Source of the DNA: Torreya grandis
Taxonomy: Eukaryota; Streptophyta; Pinopsida; Cupressales; Taxaceae
Assembly (NCBI GenBank): GCA_037957365.1
Contig: JARHVA010004907.1
Location: 305,001 to 369,000 of the forward strand
Direction: 5' to 3'
Length of the DNA: 64,000 nucleotides
Numbering within the stretch: the stretch's first letter is position 1; each line of letters begins with the position of its first letter. Positions 50,438-62,102 of the stretch are shown piece after piece. The notes under the pieces were generated by a model that was not told the DNA's origin, made no database searches, and worked only from the letters and a program-made list of their open reading frames with translations. The translations under genes and the position numbers were made by a program.

Positions 50438-51420
50438 TGTGAAAGTGAACCTGACCTTGCTAAACCCAACAACTAAGCACCAACCCAAATCAACCAAGGG
50501 AGTAGAAACACCAAAAGTCTAAAGATTCAAAATCCTACCTCCATTCACCTTGACCTCTATTTTGGGTTTTCATCCCTCTAATATAATTAGAAAGCCAATT
50601 TTCCCAACCAAGACCAAACTTCCATTGCTAGTTACCGCACCAAACTTGACTTTTGACATACTTATTTTCATCGAACCATCAATAACCAAGCTACCTATCC
50701 TAAAACATCCTACATCTACTTTCTCAACCACCACCTTACCAAAATCAAAACCACCAACCAAATGCACTACCTTACCCAAACCTTCCATCACCAAACCCAC
50801 TCCCATAAAGACTTCCACCTTACTAACCAAGACCAAAACCCCTAAACCCTCTCCACCTTTAATCTAATCCTACTCTACCATTTTTTAAAGGTTATTTAAA
50901 GTTTATTTCTTAACCCTACCCCCTATTAAGCCATTCAACCCTCTTAGTTAAAAACCCATCTAGTATAATTACCACCATGTGTGTTCCTATCATAGGACAC
51001 CAGGGCATGATATAAATAACTACAAATCTCTCCAAACCATTATTCATTAGCTCTATGATGAGGATGATCTATTAATATATGAAATTCCCATAGGCATATT
51101 ACCAATCCAATAACCAATAACCACTAGCCAAAACCTACTTATTCCTCTACTCTCACCTCATAGTGATTAAGAACCAAACAACTCTCATACCCCAATTCTT
51201 CCCTCTATCCATACCATTCATGTGGTCATAAGAGCACAATAAAAGGATAATAGTAAGGCCAAAGTGTCCATTTCATGGACATACCCATCTTTTACCTCCC
51301 AATTAAACCCACCCAAACATCTTCACCTTCACCCAATCCCAAGGTATCTATCTTAGGTGCCTCCTAATCTAACCCCTCTAAGTCCATCAAGAGAGTTGTG
51401 CTCAAACAACTTCACTAGAC
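50438..51420 (+). pseudogene. Gag of element C, C-terminal part with zinc knuckle
   Basis: Continuation of gag after element D. A Pro/Thr/Lys-rich linker (open in 50,550-50,867 with repeated K-P-P-T, P-S-I-T-K-P) leads to a degenerate Tat-type zinc knuckle near 50,980-51,040 reading CSYHRTPGHDINNYKSLQTI. The usual form is C-x-x-H...G-H-x-x-x-x-C...L-x-x-x-I, so the second Cys is now Tyr. The next phrase L-Y-D-E-D-D-L fits the L-I-D-x-G-x-I that follows the knuckle in this lineage. Stops interrupt the reading. Confidence 0.72.
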
Positions 51421-52780
51421 CCTAGTGAAGATGAGCTTACATGAGTTTATTACTACTTCACCTCATCATCACCAAGTAATGATAGAGGCATTGCAATTAG
51501 TAGAGGTCTAACCTTAAGACCCTCAACCTCTAGTAGCCTTTATCAGTGCTCTCCAAATTTCTAACCTTGTTACCTTTAAGGATTTAGAAATACCTTCCAT
51601 CCATATAGATGACCTATATCCCCCTCTCTTTATCACTACTTACATCAACCAAACCTGCATTAAATGGGTCATGATTGATGGGGGATCTAGTGTTAATATC
51701 ATCTACTCTCATGTCTATAACCAACTCAACCTTTTAGATAATGTCATGTCTAAAACCTCAACCATCCTCTGATCATTTAATGATACCATGACCATTACCC
51801 TAGGAAAATTTGTTTGTCATATCCATGTAGGACCTCATATGCTCCTTGAACACTTTTATGTAGTAGAATGTGAACTCCAATATAATGTTTTTCTAGGAAA
51901 ACCTTGGATCTGCCCATGGGTTACATCCCCTCTACCCTTCATCATTACATTAAATTTGAGCATGAAGGCCAAGTCATCACCATCCAATCCAACCCAAGTC
52001 CTTTATTGACATGTTACATGACCTAATGACCCAACAACATCCTCTTACCCCCATATAACACACCCTTATTAACCAAGGACAAGACCTCCACCATGAAAGA
52101 GAAATCCAAACCTCCCTCCAAAAATGAGACATCCACTAGCTCATCTATCCCCTCTGATCAAATCCCCAACTCATACCCCTTGGATTCCACATTCCAACAT
52201 TTTTCATTAGGGGAATATTACCTCCTCGTCCTTGATAGTTTCCCTACTCCCCAAGAGTATGGGAAACTTGAGCACTAACCTAGGTATGACCCTAATGTCA
52301 GAGCCATTTACTGTCAATTTCTCCTACCAAGATAATCCAAGCTTTGACAAGACATACCTCAATAGGTGTGCTTGGAAAGGATTTGGTCTTGGATAATATA
52401 AGAATTTCCCACATGAGTTGATTTAAATTGAAACTAGAAAGCCTCATGATAATCATGGCCTTGATTTCAATCTACCTACTAAGAAGCAAAGCAAACCACC
52501 TACCACCACCATTATTGAGGAAGATACCCCTTCCTCACTGACTTCTCCTCCACTTGTGAGTGAGGATGATAACATCATCCCACCTAGATGTTTTTCATCA
52601 ACATGATCAACCTCAAATCCATGACTTATCAAAATGAAGGGAAAACCATAACCATCTCTTTGACCTATCTTTAGATTATAGGAGATGACTCCCCTACCAT
52701 TAACATTGTTCAGTGCCAAGATGATGATTCCATTCTCACCTACCTTGGTGCCCCAGATTCTTCCATCCATAAATCCCTTA
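51421..52780 (+). pseudogene. Aspartic protease and linker of element C
   Basis: A pre-protease phrase MSLHEFITTSPHHHQVMIEA (about 51,430-51,490) corresponds to the one in element A. The protease reads PPLFITTYINQTCIKWVMID, then G-G-S-S-V-N-I-I (active site with D-G-G-S where D-T/N-G-S is usual; about 51,625-51,715). The open stretch 51,788-52,009 has TMTITLGKFVCHIHVGPHML and YNVFLGKPWICP, the family's Y-N-x-L-L-G-R-P-W-I. The linker continues with proline-rich text and a G-L-G phrase near 52,370-52,400 (W-K-G-F-G-L-G) that recalls the G-patch-like segment of Tat linkers. The minus-strand open stretch here (52,770-52,453) is a shadow. Confidence 0.8.
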
Positions 52781-54240
52781 TTCTTAAGATTTCATCCATG
52801 TTGAATGAATCCATAATGGATATCAAATTGGGTACTCTAGCAAACCTCTACATTGTCAAAATTATCCAATCACTAAACATCAAGGAACTTTGAGATTTCT
52901 CCTCCTTCCTCCAAGACTGTAGCATAAAATTTGCTTTGTATTATGGTGACATGCCTAGAATTGACCCTAGCATTTATACCCACAACATATTCACCCACCA
53001 TGATTCCAATCCCAAAAAGAAGAAGCTTCAATACATCTACTCTTGCATATCCCTTCTCAATAAAGAAGAGCTTTAACATCTTTTATCTATTAACTTCATT
53101 CAACCTATTGACCATCCCTAATGGGTCTCAAATGTCATTCTTATCACTAAATCCATAGGGGTATTACACATTTGTGTGGAATTTCATGATCTCCACCTCA
53201 CTTACCCTAAAGATGAATTTCATTTACCAAGCATTAACCATCTAGTTGATCTTACAACCAGCTACAAGATGATATCTCTTATGGATGGATTCTCAGGTTA
53301 CAATCAGACCCTAATTGCCCCTAAAGATTAGCATAAGACCACCTTCACCACCCCATGGGGGACATTATACTATAGATTCATGCTTTTCATATTAAATAGC
53401 ATTGATGTAACCTACCAACATACCATGACTTACATCTTCCATTACTTTATCTATATGATTATCTAAAAGGATCATTTGGCCATTCTCAAGACCATCTTTG
53501 AGTGGTTTATCCATTACCATGTCTACCTAAACCCTAAGAAGTGAATTTTTGTGGTCTTATTAGGAAATATTCCTAGTTTTACTAAATACCTTCATGGAAT
53601 CAAAGTCAATCCCACCAAGATAAAATCCATTATTGATATGCTTCCTCTAGTCAACCTTAAGTAACTTCATAGTTTTCAAGGAAAGCTCTAATCCATTTAC
53701 CACTTTATCTCCTAGATTTCAAACTGATGCCAACCCTTCCACCACCTTATAAAGAAGGATGTCTACCTTAAGTGGAATAATGACTACCAAAAGGCCTTTG
53801 ATTCACTTAAAGGGTACATTTTATCTCTACCTATCCTCACCCCTCCCAAAGATGACCAACCTTTCTACCTTTATATCTCTGTGACTGACCACTCCCTAAG
53901 GTTAATACTTGCTCATCAAGATGAACAACATAAATATAAATACATCTACTACATTAACCATATGCTTGTAGAGTATGAGACTTGGTATACCCATATGAGA
54001 ATCTTTTCTTAGCTTTAGTATTCATGGCCACCAAACTTCACCACTACCTACTTAACCATAAAACCTATGTAATAACCAATACTAACCCACTCAATTACAT
54101 TCACTCCAAACCATACCAAAACCAATGTATGGCCAAGTGGATCATGTTATTATTAGAGTTTGACCTTAAGTTCCTTCAACAAAAGTCAATTAAGGGGAAA
54201 TTCATGACCAAATAATTGGTTGAGGCACCATTAATAGATA
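52781..54240 (+). pseudogene. Reverse transcriptase and first RNase H of element C
   Basis: Tat-type RT. An upstream phrase ALYYGDMPRIDPSIYTHNIF (about 52,935-52,990) is the family's YEDMPGIDPxIVxH. RT landmarks: FIQPIDHP, WVSNVILITKSIGVLHICVE, YPKDEFHLPSINHLVDLTT, SLMDGFSGYNQ (53,278-53,307), TTFTTPWGTLYYRFMLF. The Y-x-D-D catalytic box is lost: the spot reads Y-M-I-I then stop (about 53,451-53,466). LNPKK, then FVVLLGNIPSF and GIKVNPTKIKSIIDMLP follow. RNase H: FYLYISVTDHSLRLILAHQD, then (53,982-54,215) YLLNHKTYVITNTNPLNYIH, KWIMLLLEFDLKFL. RT cannot be active. Its order relative to protease and integrase is normal. Confidence 0.88.
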
Positions 54241-54840
54241 ACCAATCTCCTCCTCTTGAGTTCCTTGATGAGTCCATTATGACCCTCTCTTAGGTAGACC
54301 TCACCTATCAAGTCACCATGTTCTTTGACATATCAAAATGTTAACATGGCAGGGGAGATGGTATAATCCTTATTCCTTTTGATGGAAAGCCTCTTCCTTT
54401 GTCCTTCAAGCTTCATTTTGAATGTACCAACAATATGGTTGAGTTTGAAGCCCTAGTCATAGGCCTTCAAACTACCTTAGCCCTAGGAGTCAAAATAATC
54501 AACATCTTTGGTGACTCCCAACTAGTGGCCAATCAAATAAATGGATCTTAATAGTGTAAGAAAGATGTTTTGTATTAGTACAAATAGTTAGTTGACAAAT
54601 TCTTAGCATCATTTAAACACTACCATATCCATTCAACCCCTCAATCTATGAATAAGTTTTCCAACACCATGGCTTCCCTTGCCTTTCAAATCTCATCTAC
54701 ACCTTCTAACTCTAACCTATCTATCTTTATCCATAGACTTACCCAACTTTCCTATGTTAAACTAGATTTTCCCACTATTTTTAATGTGGAAGAAACCCAA
54801 CCTGACCTTTGGTATTAGTAAAATTTCAACTACCTCAACC
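54241..54840 (+). pseudogene. Second, archaeal-like RNase H domain of element C
   Basis: A second RNase H-type domain after the first, the hallmark of the Tat lineage. It reads VTMFFDISKC (first Asp, about 54,316-54,345), ILIPFDGKPLPLSFKLHFEC, NNMVEFEALVIGLQTTLALG (Glu of the active site), NIFGDSQLVANQINGS (second Asp, about 54,505-54,550) and a later S-N-T-M-A-S-L-A-F matching the D-A-L-A-S-L-A end motif. Three of the catalytic acidic residues are visible. Stops occur near 54,345 and 54,550. Confidence 0.85.
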
Positions 54841-55890
54841 TTTCCATCATTCCTTCTATCCCACCCTTAACCAAGACTACTATGATTATGTGAAAAAGTG
54901 TGTTAAATGACAACAACACTCTAATTTGCACCATTATATAGTCTTCATGTTTCTACCTATTTTTGGCCTTCTCATAATGGGTTCTAGATCTTATTAGTGA
55001 AATTCACCCCCATTCCTCATAATAACACCATTATATCATCATTACGATCAAATATTTTACCAAGTGTGTAGAGTCTATTCCTCTAGTCTCAACCAAAGTA
55101 GAGAAGATTTTCAATTTTATCAACCATCATATCATATTCCACTTTGATGTTCCTCATAAGATCATCACTAATAATGGTAAGTATTTTAAGAACAAGTAAG
55201 TCTAGGGTCTATGTGATGCTTTTGGCATTAAATTAAGCTTCTCCTCACCCTATCACCCTCAAAAGAATGGATAGGCAGATGCCTCTAACAAAACTCCTAA
55301 CAACATGCTAACTAAAATGGTCAATGCATCTAGTTGGGATTGGCATTTGCATATCCCCTTTGTCTTATGGGCATATTGTACTAGCATTATAACCCCTGTG
55401 GGTGTTACACCTTTTTTTGATTGGATTAGAGTGGAGGCCATCTTGCCTCTTAAATTCCAAAAACCTTCTCTTCACATATCTTTAAAAGATCTCATTTTTG
55501 AGGATGATTATCATTAGCACTATTTATCTCAACTTGAGCTACTTGATGAGCATTATTTAGTATCCCTTACCCATCTTCATGTATATTAAAATCACATTAA
55601 GCGTGCCTATAATAAACACCTTAAAGAAAAAGAATTCAACATCGCAGACCTTGTCCTAAAATAAAATCAACATGCCACCACTATGGAAGAAAGAAAAGAA
55701 GGAAAGTTTGCTTTCAATTGGCTTAGACCATATATCTTAACCTACAAGTATGGATCAGGAGCTTACTAGTTTTTTTCCTTAGAAGGCAACCCAAAACCCG
55801 AGTCCCTCAATGCTTCACATATGCATCCATTATTTTGTTAAGAAGGATCAAGTTAACCCTTTATTTAAACTTAAGATCATCCCTTGATTT
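54841..55890 (+). pseudogene. Integrase region of element C
   Basis: Decayed Ty3/gypsy integrase. Core fragments: FDVPHKIITNNGKYFKNK (the usual I-S-D-N-G has become T-N-N-G, about 55,141-55,195), SSPYHPQKNG followed by a stop then A-D-A-S-N-K (usual A-E-A-T-N-K; the catalytic Glu is now Asp; about 55,241-55,290). The open stretch 55,305-55,517 reads MLTKMVNASSWDWHLHIPFV, L-W-A-Y, TPVGVTPFFDWIRVEAILPL. The C-terminal part (55,560-55,890) keeps YNKHLKEKEFNIADLVLK and GKFAFNWLRPYIL. The HHCC domain upstream (54,840-54,960) is hardly readable. Confidence 0.82.
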
Positions 55891-57298
55891 CAACCATATT
55901 CATCTCCCTATTTTAAGGGTAATTGATTAAAACTAAATCATGTGATTATCTTTCACAGTCATAGACTCATCTTGAACAATGGGTACCATGGCTCTACCCA
56001 TGTCATGATTCTCATGGTGCCACTCTCCTAGGATGAATTCCCATTATTATTTTCACCTAACCCTCTTTACACCTAACTGACCTTTTTTTGATTTTAGTTT
56101 TGCCTTCATAAAGGTGAACCTTTAAGCCTATATAATCATGTCTATGTCAAGAAAAAATCAAAATCCAAACCAATAGCAATCATGGGTCATTCCTAGCATT
56201 CAAAGATTACTCCCTTGAATGGAAACTACATAAGCATACTAAAATTATGAAAATATAAGTTAGATGGATCCCTTGAAAGATAGATATCACAAAGACTTAA
56301 ACAAAGCAAAAAAACTTAGACAACTCCCTTGAAGGATTTATGAGTAAAGAATTTGTCAAAAGCATGGCAATTTCTTGGAATTTTCTTGCATTAATCAACT
56401 TCCCATATATAGTAACAAATTAAAATACCCAATTTTAAATATCACAACAAAAGAAAACTAATATTGAAAGCTACAATTGACTCTCACATAGAAAAATAAA
56501 ATATAAGCTGCAATTAACTTTCACATGTAGACTTCCCGCATCGATCAGTCTAAACTTTGTATGACATAGCCTTATTTATATTGACTCTTTATACACCTAT
56601 AGAAGAGGCATGATATTCTCATAAGAAGGTTCCATTTTCATCCATATCCCCTTTATGCACTATAAGTAAAGGATTTTGAGCTTACTTGACATTATGTGGT
56701 CAAGACACATTTTTAACCACCTATCAAATGCTAGTGTGAATCATTTGAAGGTCTTTTATTCATTATGTCAATCCAACTTTGGTTTTGTTCTAGTCCTTGT
56801 CAAAGAAGAAACATCATCCCCTCTTCTTATCCTATCATGACTAGATGATATTTTCATTATGACATTTATCTCTTGATTATATTATTTGTCCTCCCATCTA
56901 GTGTTGTTAATTAACCTACCTCATATGTTTAATCTTAAAAAAATTTAAAACAAAACATATACACATGTGCCATAAGCAATGACATAATCATAATCATAAC
57001 CATAACAAGAATAAAAAAATCATAGTATCCATGAGATATAAAACAACCAACCATTTTCCACCACATGTCTAAATCTATATAGTGAAGCATATACTCATTA
57101 TAAATTAGCGTGTCATAAGAAAACATGAAGCATACCCACTAATCAAAGACATCTCATGCCCAGCTAGGTGAGTCTACATCAATATATAACATCCATAACA
57201 TAATCATAATCCATATAAACATCACATCATAAGCATTAAACATCAATGCAAACCGTGAACATAAGTAATAAATAAAGACCATATGTGTGTGTGTGTAT

Positions 57299-57360
<62 letters not shown>

Positions 57361-57490
57361 CTTGTGAGTCAAATAACATCATAAATGTACACACTTTTCT
57401 CTCTCTCTCTCTCAAAATATACATCTCACCACATTGGCTCGCATGCCAAAATCAAAATGACATACACTAATATATAAAATGTATGAGCTA
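55891..57490. other. Spacer between integrase and antisense PMD ORF of element C
   Basis: No gene recognised. It contains the dinucleotide tract at 57,283-57,412 and otherwise AT-rich unique-looking sequence. Confidence 0.5.
57283..57412. repeat. (TG)n-(CA)n palindromic microsatellite and (TC)n
   Basis: A TG run (57,283-57,296), a short 'tatacata' centre, then a CA run of about 53 bases (57,303-57,355), so the two runs are partly complementary and could fold back. A TC run follows at about 57,397-57,412. The open frames across this tract are artefacts. Confidence 0.95.
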
Positions 57491-57499
57491 TGTCATGCC

Positions 57500-59110
57500 C
57501 CTAGGACACCACTATGTCCCAGTACTTGTCCACTTATCACACCTATATACCCACCTACAAATGTTTCCCATTGCCTTAGTGTCACAACACTAGCATCATT
57601 TGACAAGCTCACTCTGTACTCACCCTATTAGGGCTCATCAGGATAATGCCTCAAAACTATAGCCTCATAATATTTTAGTTCCTCTACTATAGATAATTAT
57701 CATTCCATGGGGATGGTACCTAGTGGTCCTATCAGTGTCATTACCCCTCCTCCTCTCTACCTCAAGGAGTCCCTTTGCTATGTAACTAAGGCTAGGGAAG
57801 CCCTCACCAAGTCCCTATCACCTGTAAGAGTCATAACTTGACCCTATAAAATAGCCATTTGACCTTATAGCATCATCACCTATGCTTGTGTAGTGGCCAA
57901 TATCACTCCTACCTATCCATCGGGGCTAGTCCCCTACACCTGTACCCTCTGACCCCCTCTCCTAGTTGGGTCCACATCCATAAGTCCCCTACCACCATTC
58001 CTAATATATAATGCCATATATAACGCTTGGTACCATGCCATGTACCCATATATAAATTTATTGTCATCTATATGTGGCCTAGTTGGTAGCTCCTTATGAT
58101 CTAACAATGTTGGCATGGGATATGGATTTGGAAATAAGATCTCTAAGTCATTATGCCTATACCTAGAAAATACACCTAGAATACATTTTACAAGGCAAAC
58201 TACCTCTATACCCTATAAAATGGGATGATCTCCACCTCTCCATCCCTCTAGATAGAATCCACCTGTAACTCTGTAAGGACAAAGTTTGCCTCCTATAGCT
58301 ATGCCATACTAAAAACTACACATAGGGCCTCTAAATAATGTCACCAATCACTAGTACACCCCTAAACCAATCAAAATCATATGATCTTCCCCCTACACCT
58401 AAAGTGATGAACTCACATTTCCACCACATGAACCCAATGAGTAACTCAATCTATGTGTATCCTACCCACAACAATCCCATTAGCTTCAACACCCAGATGT
58501 GCTCATAGGCCCAATAATGTAGAACCAGGATGACACTGATACCATACCTCCTATGGGCCCTGAACCCCCATAGCTCCCTATATATTTATACCAAGAGAAT
58601 AAGTACACAGTCAAATGAAATTCAACCTAGTAGTAGTTCAATTAACACCCCCAATAGAAAGTATGGTAACCATTTATTGCTCTAGTCAGGAAGGTTAAAA
58701 CATGAGATGGCCATCATAAGCATCATCATGAGTCTCCTCTTAGCTAGATTCCTTTGATACAATGTGTTATATCTAAATCCCCTGGCATTCCATCTAGCTT
58801 GATCACTGTCATATCCTTATAATCACTCAATGTTCTCCTCTCACCCCTATTTCTCTATGTGATATATTAGATCACCTTAAAGAGGTATCCATGTGATTTT
58901 ATGTACGTCCTCAAGAAAGATCATCATCTCATTGGTTGAAAGTAAGAAGGTATTCATAGATGGATCCCATATCTTGATGAGTGATATGATTATGGATGCA
59001 TACTAAGGCATATGATAATAGTGTCTCATCACTACTAACCCAACCTCATCAATATGGACCTAGTTAGTTGGGGTCATCCCCTATTAGATCTTTATAAAGA
59101 TGAATGCCAC
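57500..59110 (-). pseudogene. Antisense plant mobile domain (PMD) ORF in element C
   Basis: Decayed minus-strand ORF downstream of integrase in plus-strand element C. The core reads WDPSMNTFLLSTNEMMIFLE, then DVHKITWIPL and G-D-L-I (about 58,975-58,880). It aligns with the usual W-x-P-E-T-H-T-F-x-L...G-E-x-T-I-T-L-E-D-V...G-L-P-I-x-G of PMD proteins. Near the C-terminus, in the open stretch 58,116-57,934, GYMAWYQALYMALYI matches the E-Y-x-x-W-Y-x-x-x-x-R-x-I region of the family, followed by an acidic and Gly-rich tail. Several stops interrupt it. PMD ORFs in Tat elements have been described as extra ORFs derived from mobile-element domains. Its role is unknown. Confidence 0.68.
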
Positions 59111-60794
59111 TCGATTATGCATATGTATCTTCTCTATATCCTATAATAATTTACTCAAAATCATATCTTAGTTACCTACACCATTATTTCCTAATAAAAC
59201 CTACCCTACCTTACCATTAAACTTTACATAGTGACCTATTTCTCTACCCATCCTACCAGTCTTCACCTTCTAACCTACAAGGTCAGCCTATACTTAAAAA
59301 CTAACATCTAGTTTACCTTAGATTTTTAAACACTTTTTAAACCCCATCTTTTTAATCATCGACCATTGAAGGTCATGGCTACCATAGATAGTCAAAAATC
59401 CATTTTCTTAAGGATGTCAACCATCGATGGTTAAACCTGACCACTGATGCTTAGTATGGGTATTCTATGAGCAGAACACACAAAACTTACCCTACCCAAA
59501 ATGAACCAAAACACAACCAAAACCTCTTAATTTTCCACCCTAATAAACCTACCCACCCTAATTCACCTACCCACCTATTAAATTCTCCCATTCACCCAAA
59601 AAATTTCTTAAAACCCTAACTAGGGCATAATAATTCAAAACTAAGCATTCAAACCTAACCTATCATCAAACCCTAATGCAATTGTAAAATCAAGCTAAGA
59701 TACCAATTTTAAAACATCACCTACCTTGTTTCATGACCACCACCATGGATTTATCCATAAAACTACCCATCCTCATCTATTCCTATGTGCTCCTTACATC
59801 CTTACTAGTCCCCTAGGTCCTCTCTCTCATTCCTACTCAGCAGGTCCACCTCAACAGTCACCATTAACACTCTTTTCACCCAAAATAGACAAAAGCTAGA
59901 GCTCCAAATTAAAAATAACAAAATTTAAAATGAATTAAAGGTAATTCAATTTTCACTTTTAACTATCATAATTTTAGGGTTTTCACCCTAACCATTGATA
60001 GTTAGGGTGATAATTAATGGTCATCCTTGAGTAACCTGACTATCTTTTGTCAGGTATCTCACTTTTTGATCTTACCTTAAGAATTTGTCTTTAATTATAA
60101 TCAAATAAACTCACCCACTCATGAAGACTACCTTCTCCACCCACCTCGACCACCTCATCATCTTGATATTGGTCTCTTTCAGCCTAACTAGCACATATTT
60201 TGTGATGACTATTGCCTAGTCCTTTTGACCATAACAATAACATTTCCATGTTATCCCTTTTAAGCTTGTGTCACCTTGTGCTTACCTAACCCACTTGTGT
60301 ATTATTGGGAACACTTGTTACCTTGGATACCTATGAAACTTAACCAATTTGTGTTTTCACAAGGAGCATCTCCTACCTTAGATACCCACTAAATCATATA
60401 CATCACTTAGGATACTTGTGAGTGTTCCAATCTACCACACCTAATTATAATCATGCAATCCGCTTATCACTTGTCCTTCTAGCACCAACCTTTATTTTTA
60501 CCAACTATGATAAAGTAGTCTATGCACGATCTTGGCTATCACACTTTTTGTCACACTTTAAGTGCCTATTTATGTTTTAGCATCTAACCTATCACCCAAC
60601 TTCATGGAATCTAACTTCATCATCACCTTCATTTACCTTATCAAACCCACACCTGATTGTATTTTAGCTTATCAAATCATAGTTTGAGGGGGAATAGCTC
60701 TTCCCATACTTGGGGTGACCATGATCTTTGACCAATAATCTATTTTTATTTTGTATCTTGTTGATTTAAAGACACATAATAAAAAGGTGTAAAA
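59111..60794. other. 3' untranslated region of element C
   Basis: No gene recognised between the PMD ORF and the right LTR. It carries further scattered copies of the 19-bp ACCATCGATGGT-like repeat at about 59,355-59,460 and 59,985-60,040. Confidence 0.5.
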
Positions 60795-62102
60795 TGTAGA
60801 CATTAGAAGTATACACACTATGATTTTTAATGTCAAAATTTCCCTAGACCACCTTAAGACCCCCTTGGGACCAATATTAACCTTTTGACCACTAAATAAG
60901 CCTAACCCATAGTCAATTGGACCAAATGACTTAACCTACCTTTTACCCACCCTTTACCTTAACCCTTGACTATCAATGGTCAAGATGACCACTGACAATC
61001 ACCTTGACCATTGACAGTTAGGGTGCACCTCCTTAACCACCAACATACAAGCCACCCACCTTAATTTTATAAAAATAACTCATCTAAATCTATGTGTGAG
61101 CCATTGAATTTGAAAATTAAAATTAGAAGGCCTAGTTAACATGTTATAATTCTCTTGCCTTATCTATAAGAAGAGAGGAACAAGAATTTGAAATCCATCT
61201 ACAATTGTTATCAAGAGCTTGTGAATCTAGAGTTCCTTTCTTTTGTAATTCAATCATCATCAACAATCCATTGATCCAACCATCATGTTAGAGAGCCAAC
61301 TTACTATCACCACTCTACCAAAGTGTTAAGTACTATTACTCTATCATAATCACATTAGACTCCACCAATGAGTCAACCATCTCAAACACCTACTCGATCA
61401 GCTTTCTACAAGATAAGTATTTGTTTTATAGTATTCAATTACTTTATTTTCCTTTCACACTTATCATAACACTAATACAATTACTATAATCTACCCTTAT
61501 GATCTTATTAATAATCTATTTACCAACCTAGACCTACATAGAGTAATCACCAATGGTTATCTCAACCACCAGTGATCTTCCCAATCACTAATGGTTAATT
61601 TGACCACTGATGGCCACCTTAACAATTGATGGTCACTATAGTAGGAAATAAAAAATTATTTTCACCCTCTTATCCCCAACCAAATCTAGTCTTTTGTGTC
61701 CCTATCTATTCAAATACCCCTATTTGATTTTTTGAAGTAGACCCAAGCTATTTAGCACTAGTATTGACTTGTTTATCACTATATTAGTCATTTCTAGTAT
61801 ATTTATTTATCAAGAATTTATTGTGTTAGATTTTAGTACCTTTTTATTATTGATTTAAGTAATTTCTATTCTATTTATAAAATTAATTGTTTAAAATGTG
61901 TGGATTAACAATCCTCGAGGAATCTCTTGCTTTTGGGATCTACATATTGCTAATAAATCTACTTAGCTATCTATCTAACTAACCATTTAATTTAGTGATG
62001 TCTTAATTTTAGGTCATCCTCTCAAACTAAAGAGGATTTCAGCCATAATCATATTTAGTTTCTTCTTCTTAATCAAAATATAAGCTAGAATTCATTGAAA
62101 CA
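60795..62102 (+). repeat. Right LTR of element C
   Basis: 1,308 bp, starting TGTAGACATTAGAAG and ending TTCATTGAAACA, pair of 34,492-35,808. It has the 19-bp array at 61,553-61,636 and the shorter piece at about 60,966-61,022. Confidence 0.9.
61553..61636. repeat. 19-bp palindromic tandem array in right LTR of C
   Basis: Units of exactly 19 bases beginning ATGGTTATC, GTGATCTTC, ATGGTTAAT, ATGGCCACC, ATGGTCAC. They are the counterpart of 35,193-35,306, with more base changes. Confidence 0.85.

Larger units (their letters stand above)
34492..62102 (+). mobile_element. Element C: Tat-type Ty3/gypsy retrotransposon, split by element D
   Basis: Plus-strand element with 1.3-kb LTRs (34,492-35,808 and 60,795-62,102). 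The order is gag, protease, RT, RNase H, a second RNase H, integrase, then a minus-strand PMD ORF and a long 3' untranslated stretch. The second RNase H marks the Tat lineage. Element D (38,078-50,432) is inserted in gag; without D and its duplicated target site it is about 15.3 kb. It sits in the right LTR of B: the B sequence left of C ends '...caaaag' and continues right of C with 'tgatctaaagatg', as in B's other LTR. The expected target duplication (CAAAT left, TGATC right) is not convincing, so the junction rests on LTR continuity. Confidence 0.9.

Noticed and set aside
50570..50836. Minus-strand open frame rich in Gly and Val
   Set aside because: Opposite the proline-rich gag linker of element C, which has the expected neighbours in the right order.
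52453..52770. Minus-strand open frame of 105 codons
   Set aside because: Shadow of the protease-RT linker of element C; no domain seen.
57154..57470. Open frames across the CA/TG tract reading as Cys-Val or His-Thr repeats
   Set aside because: Products of a dinucleotide microsatellite, not of a gene.
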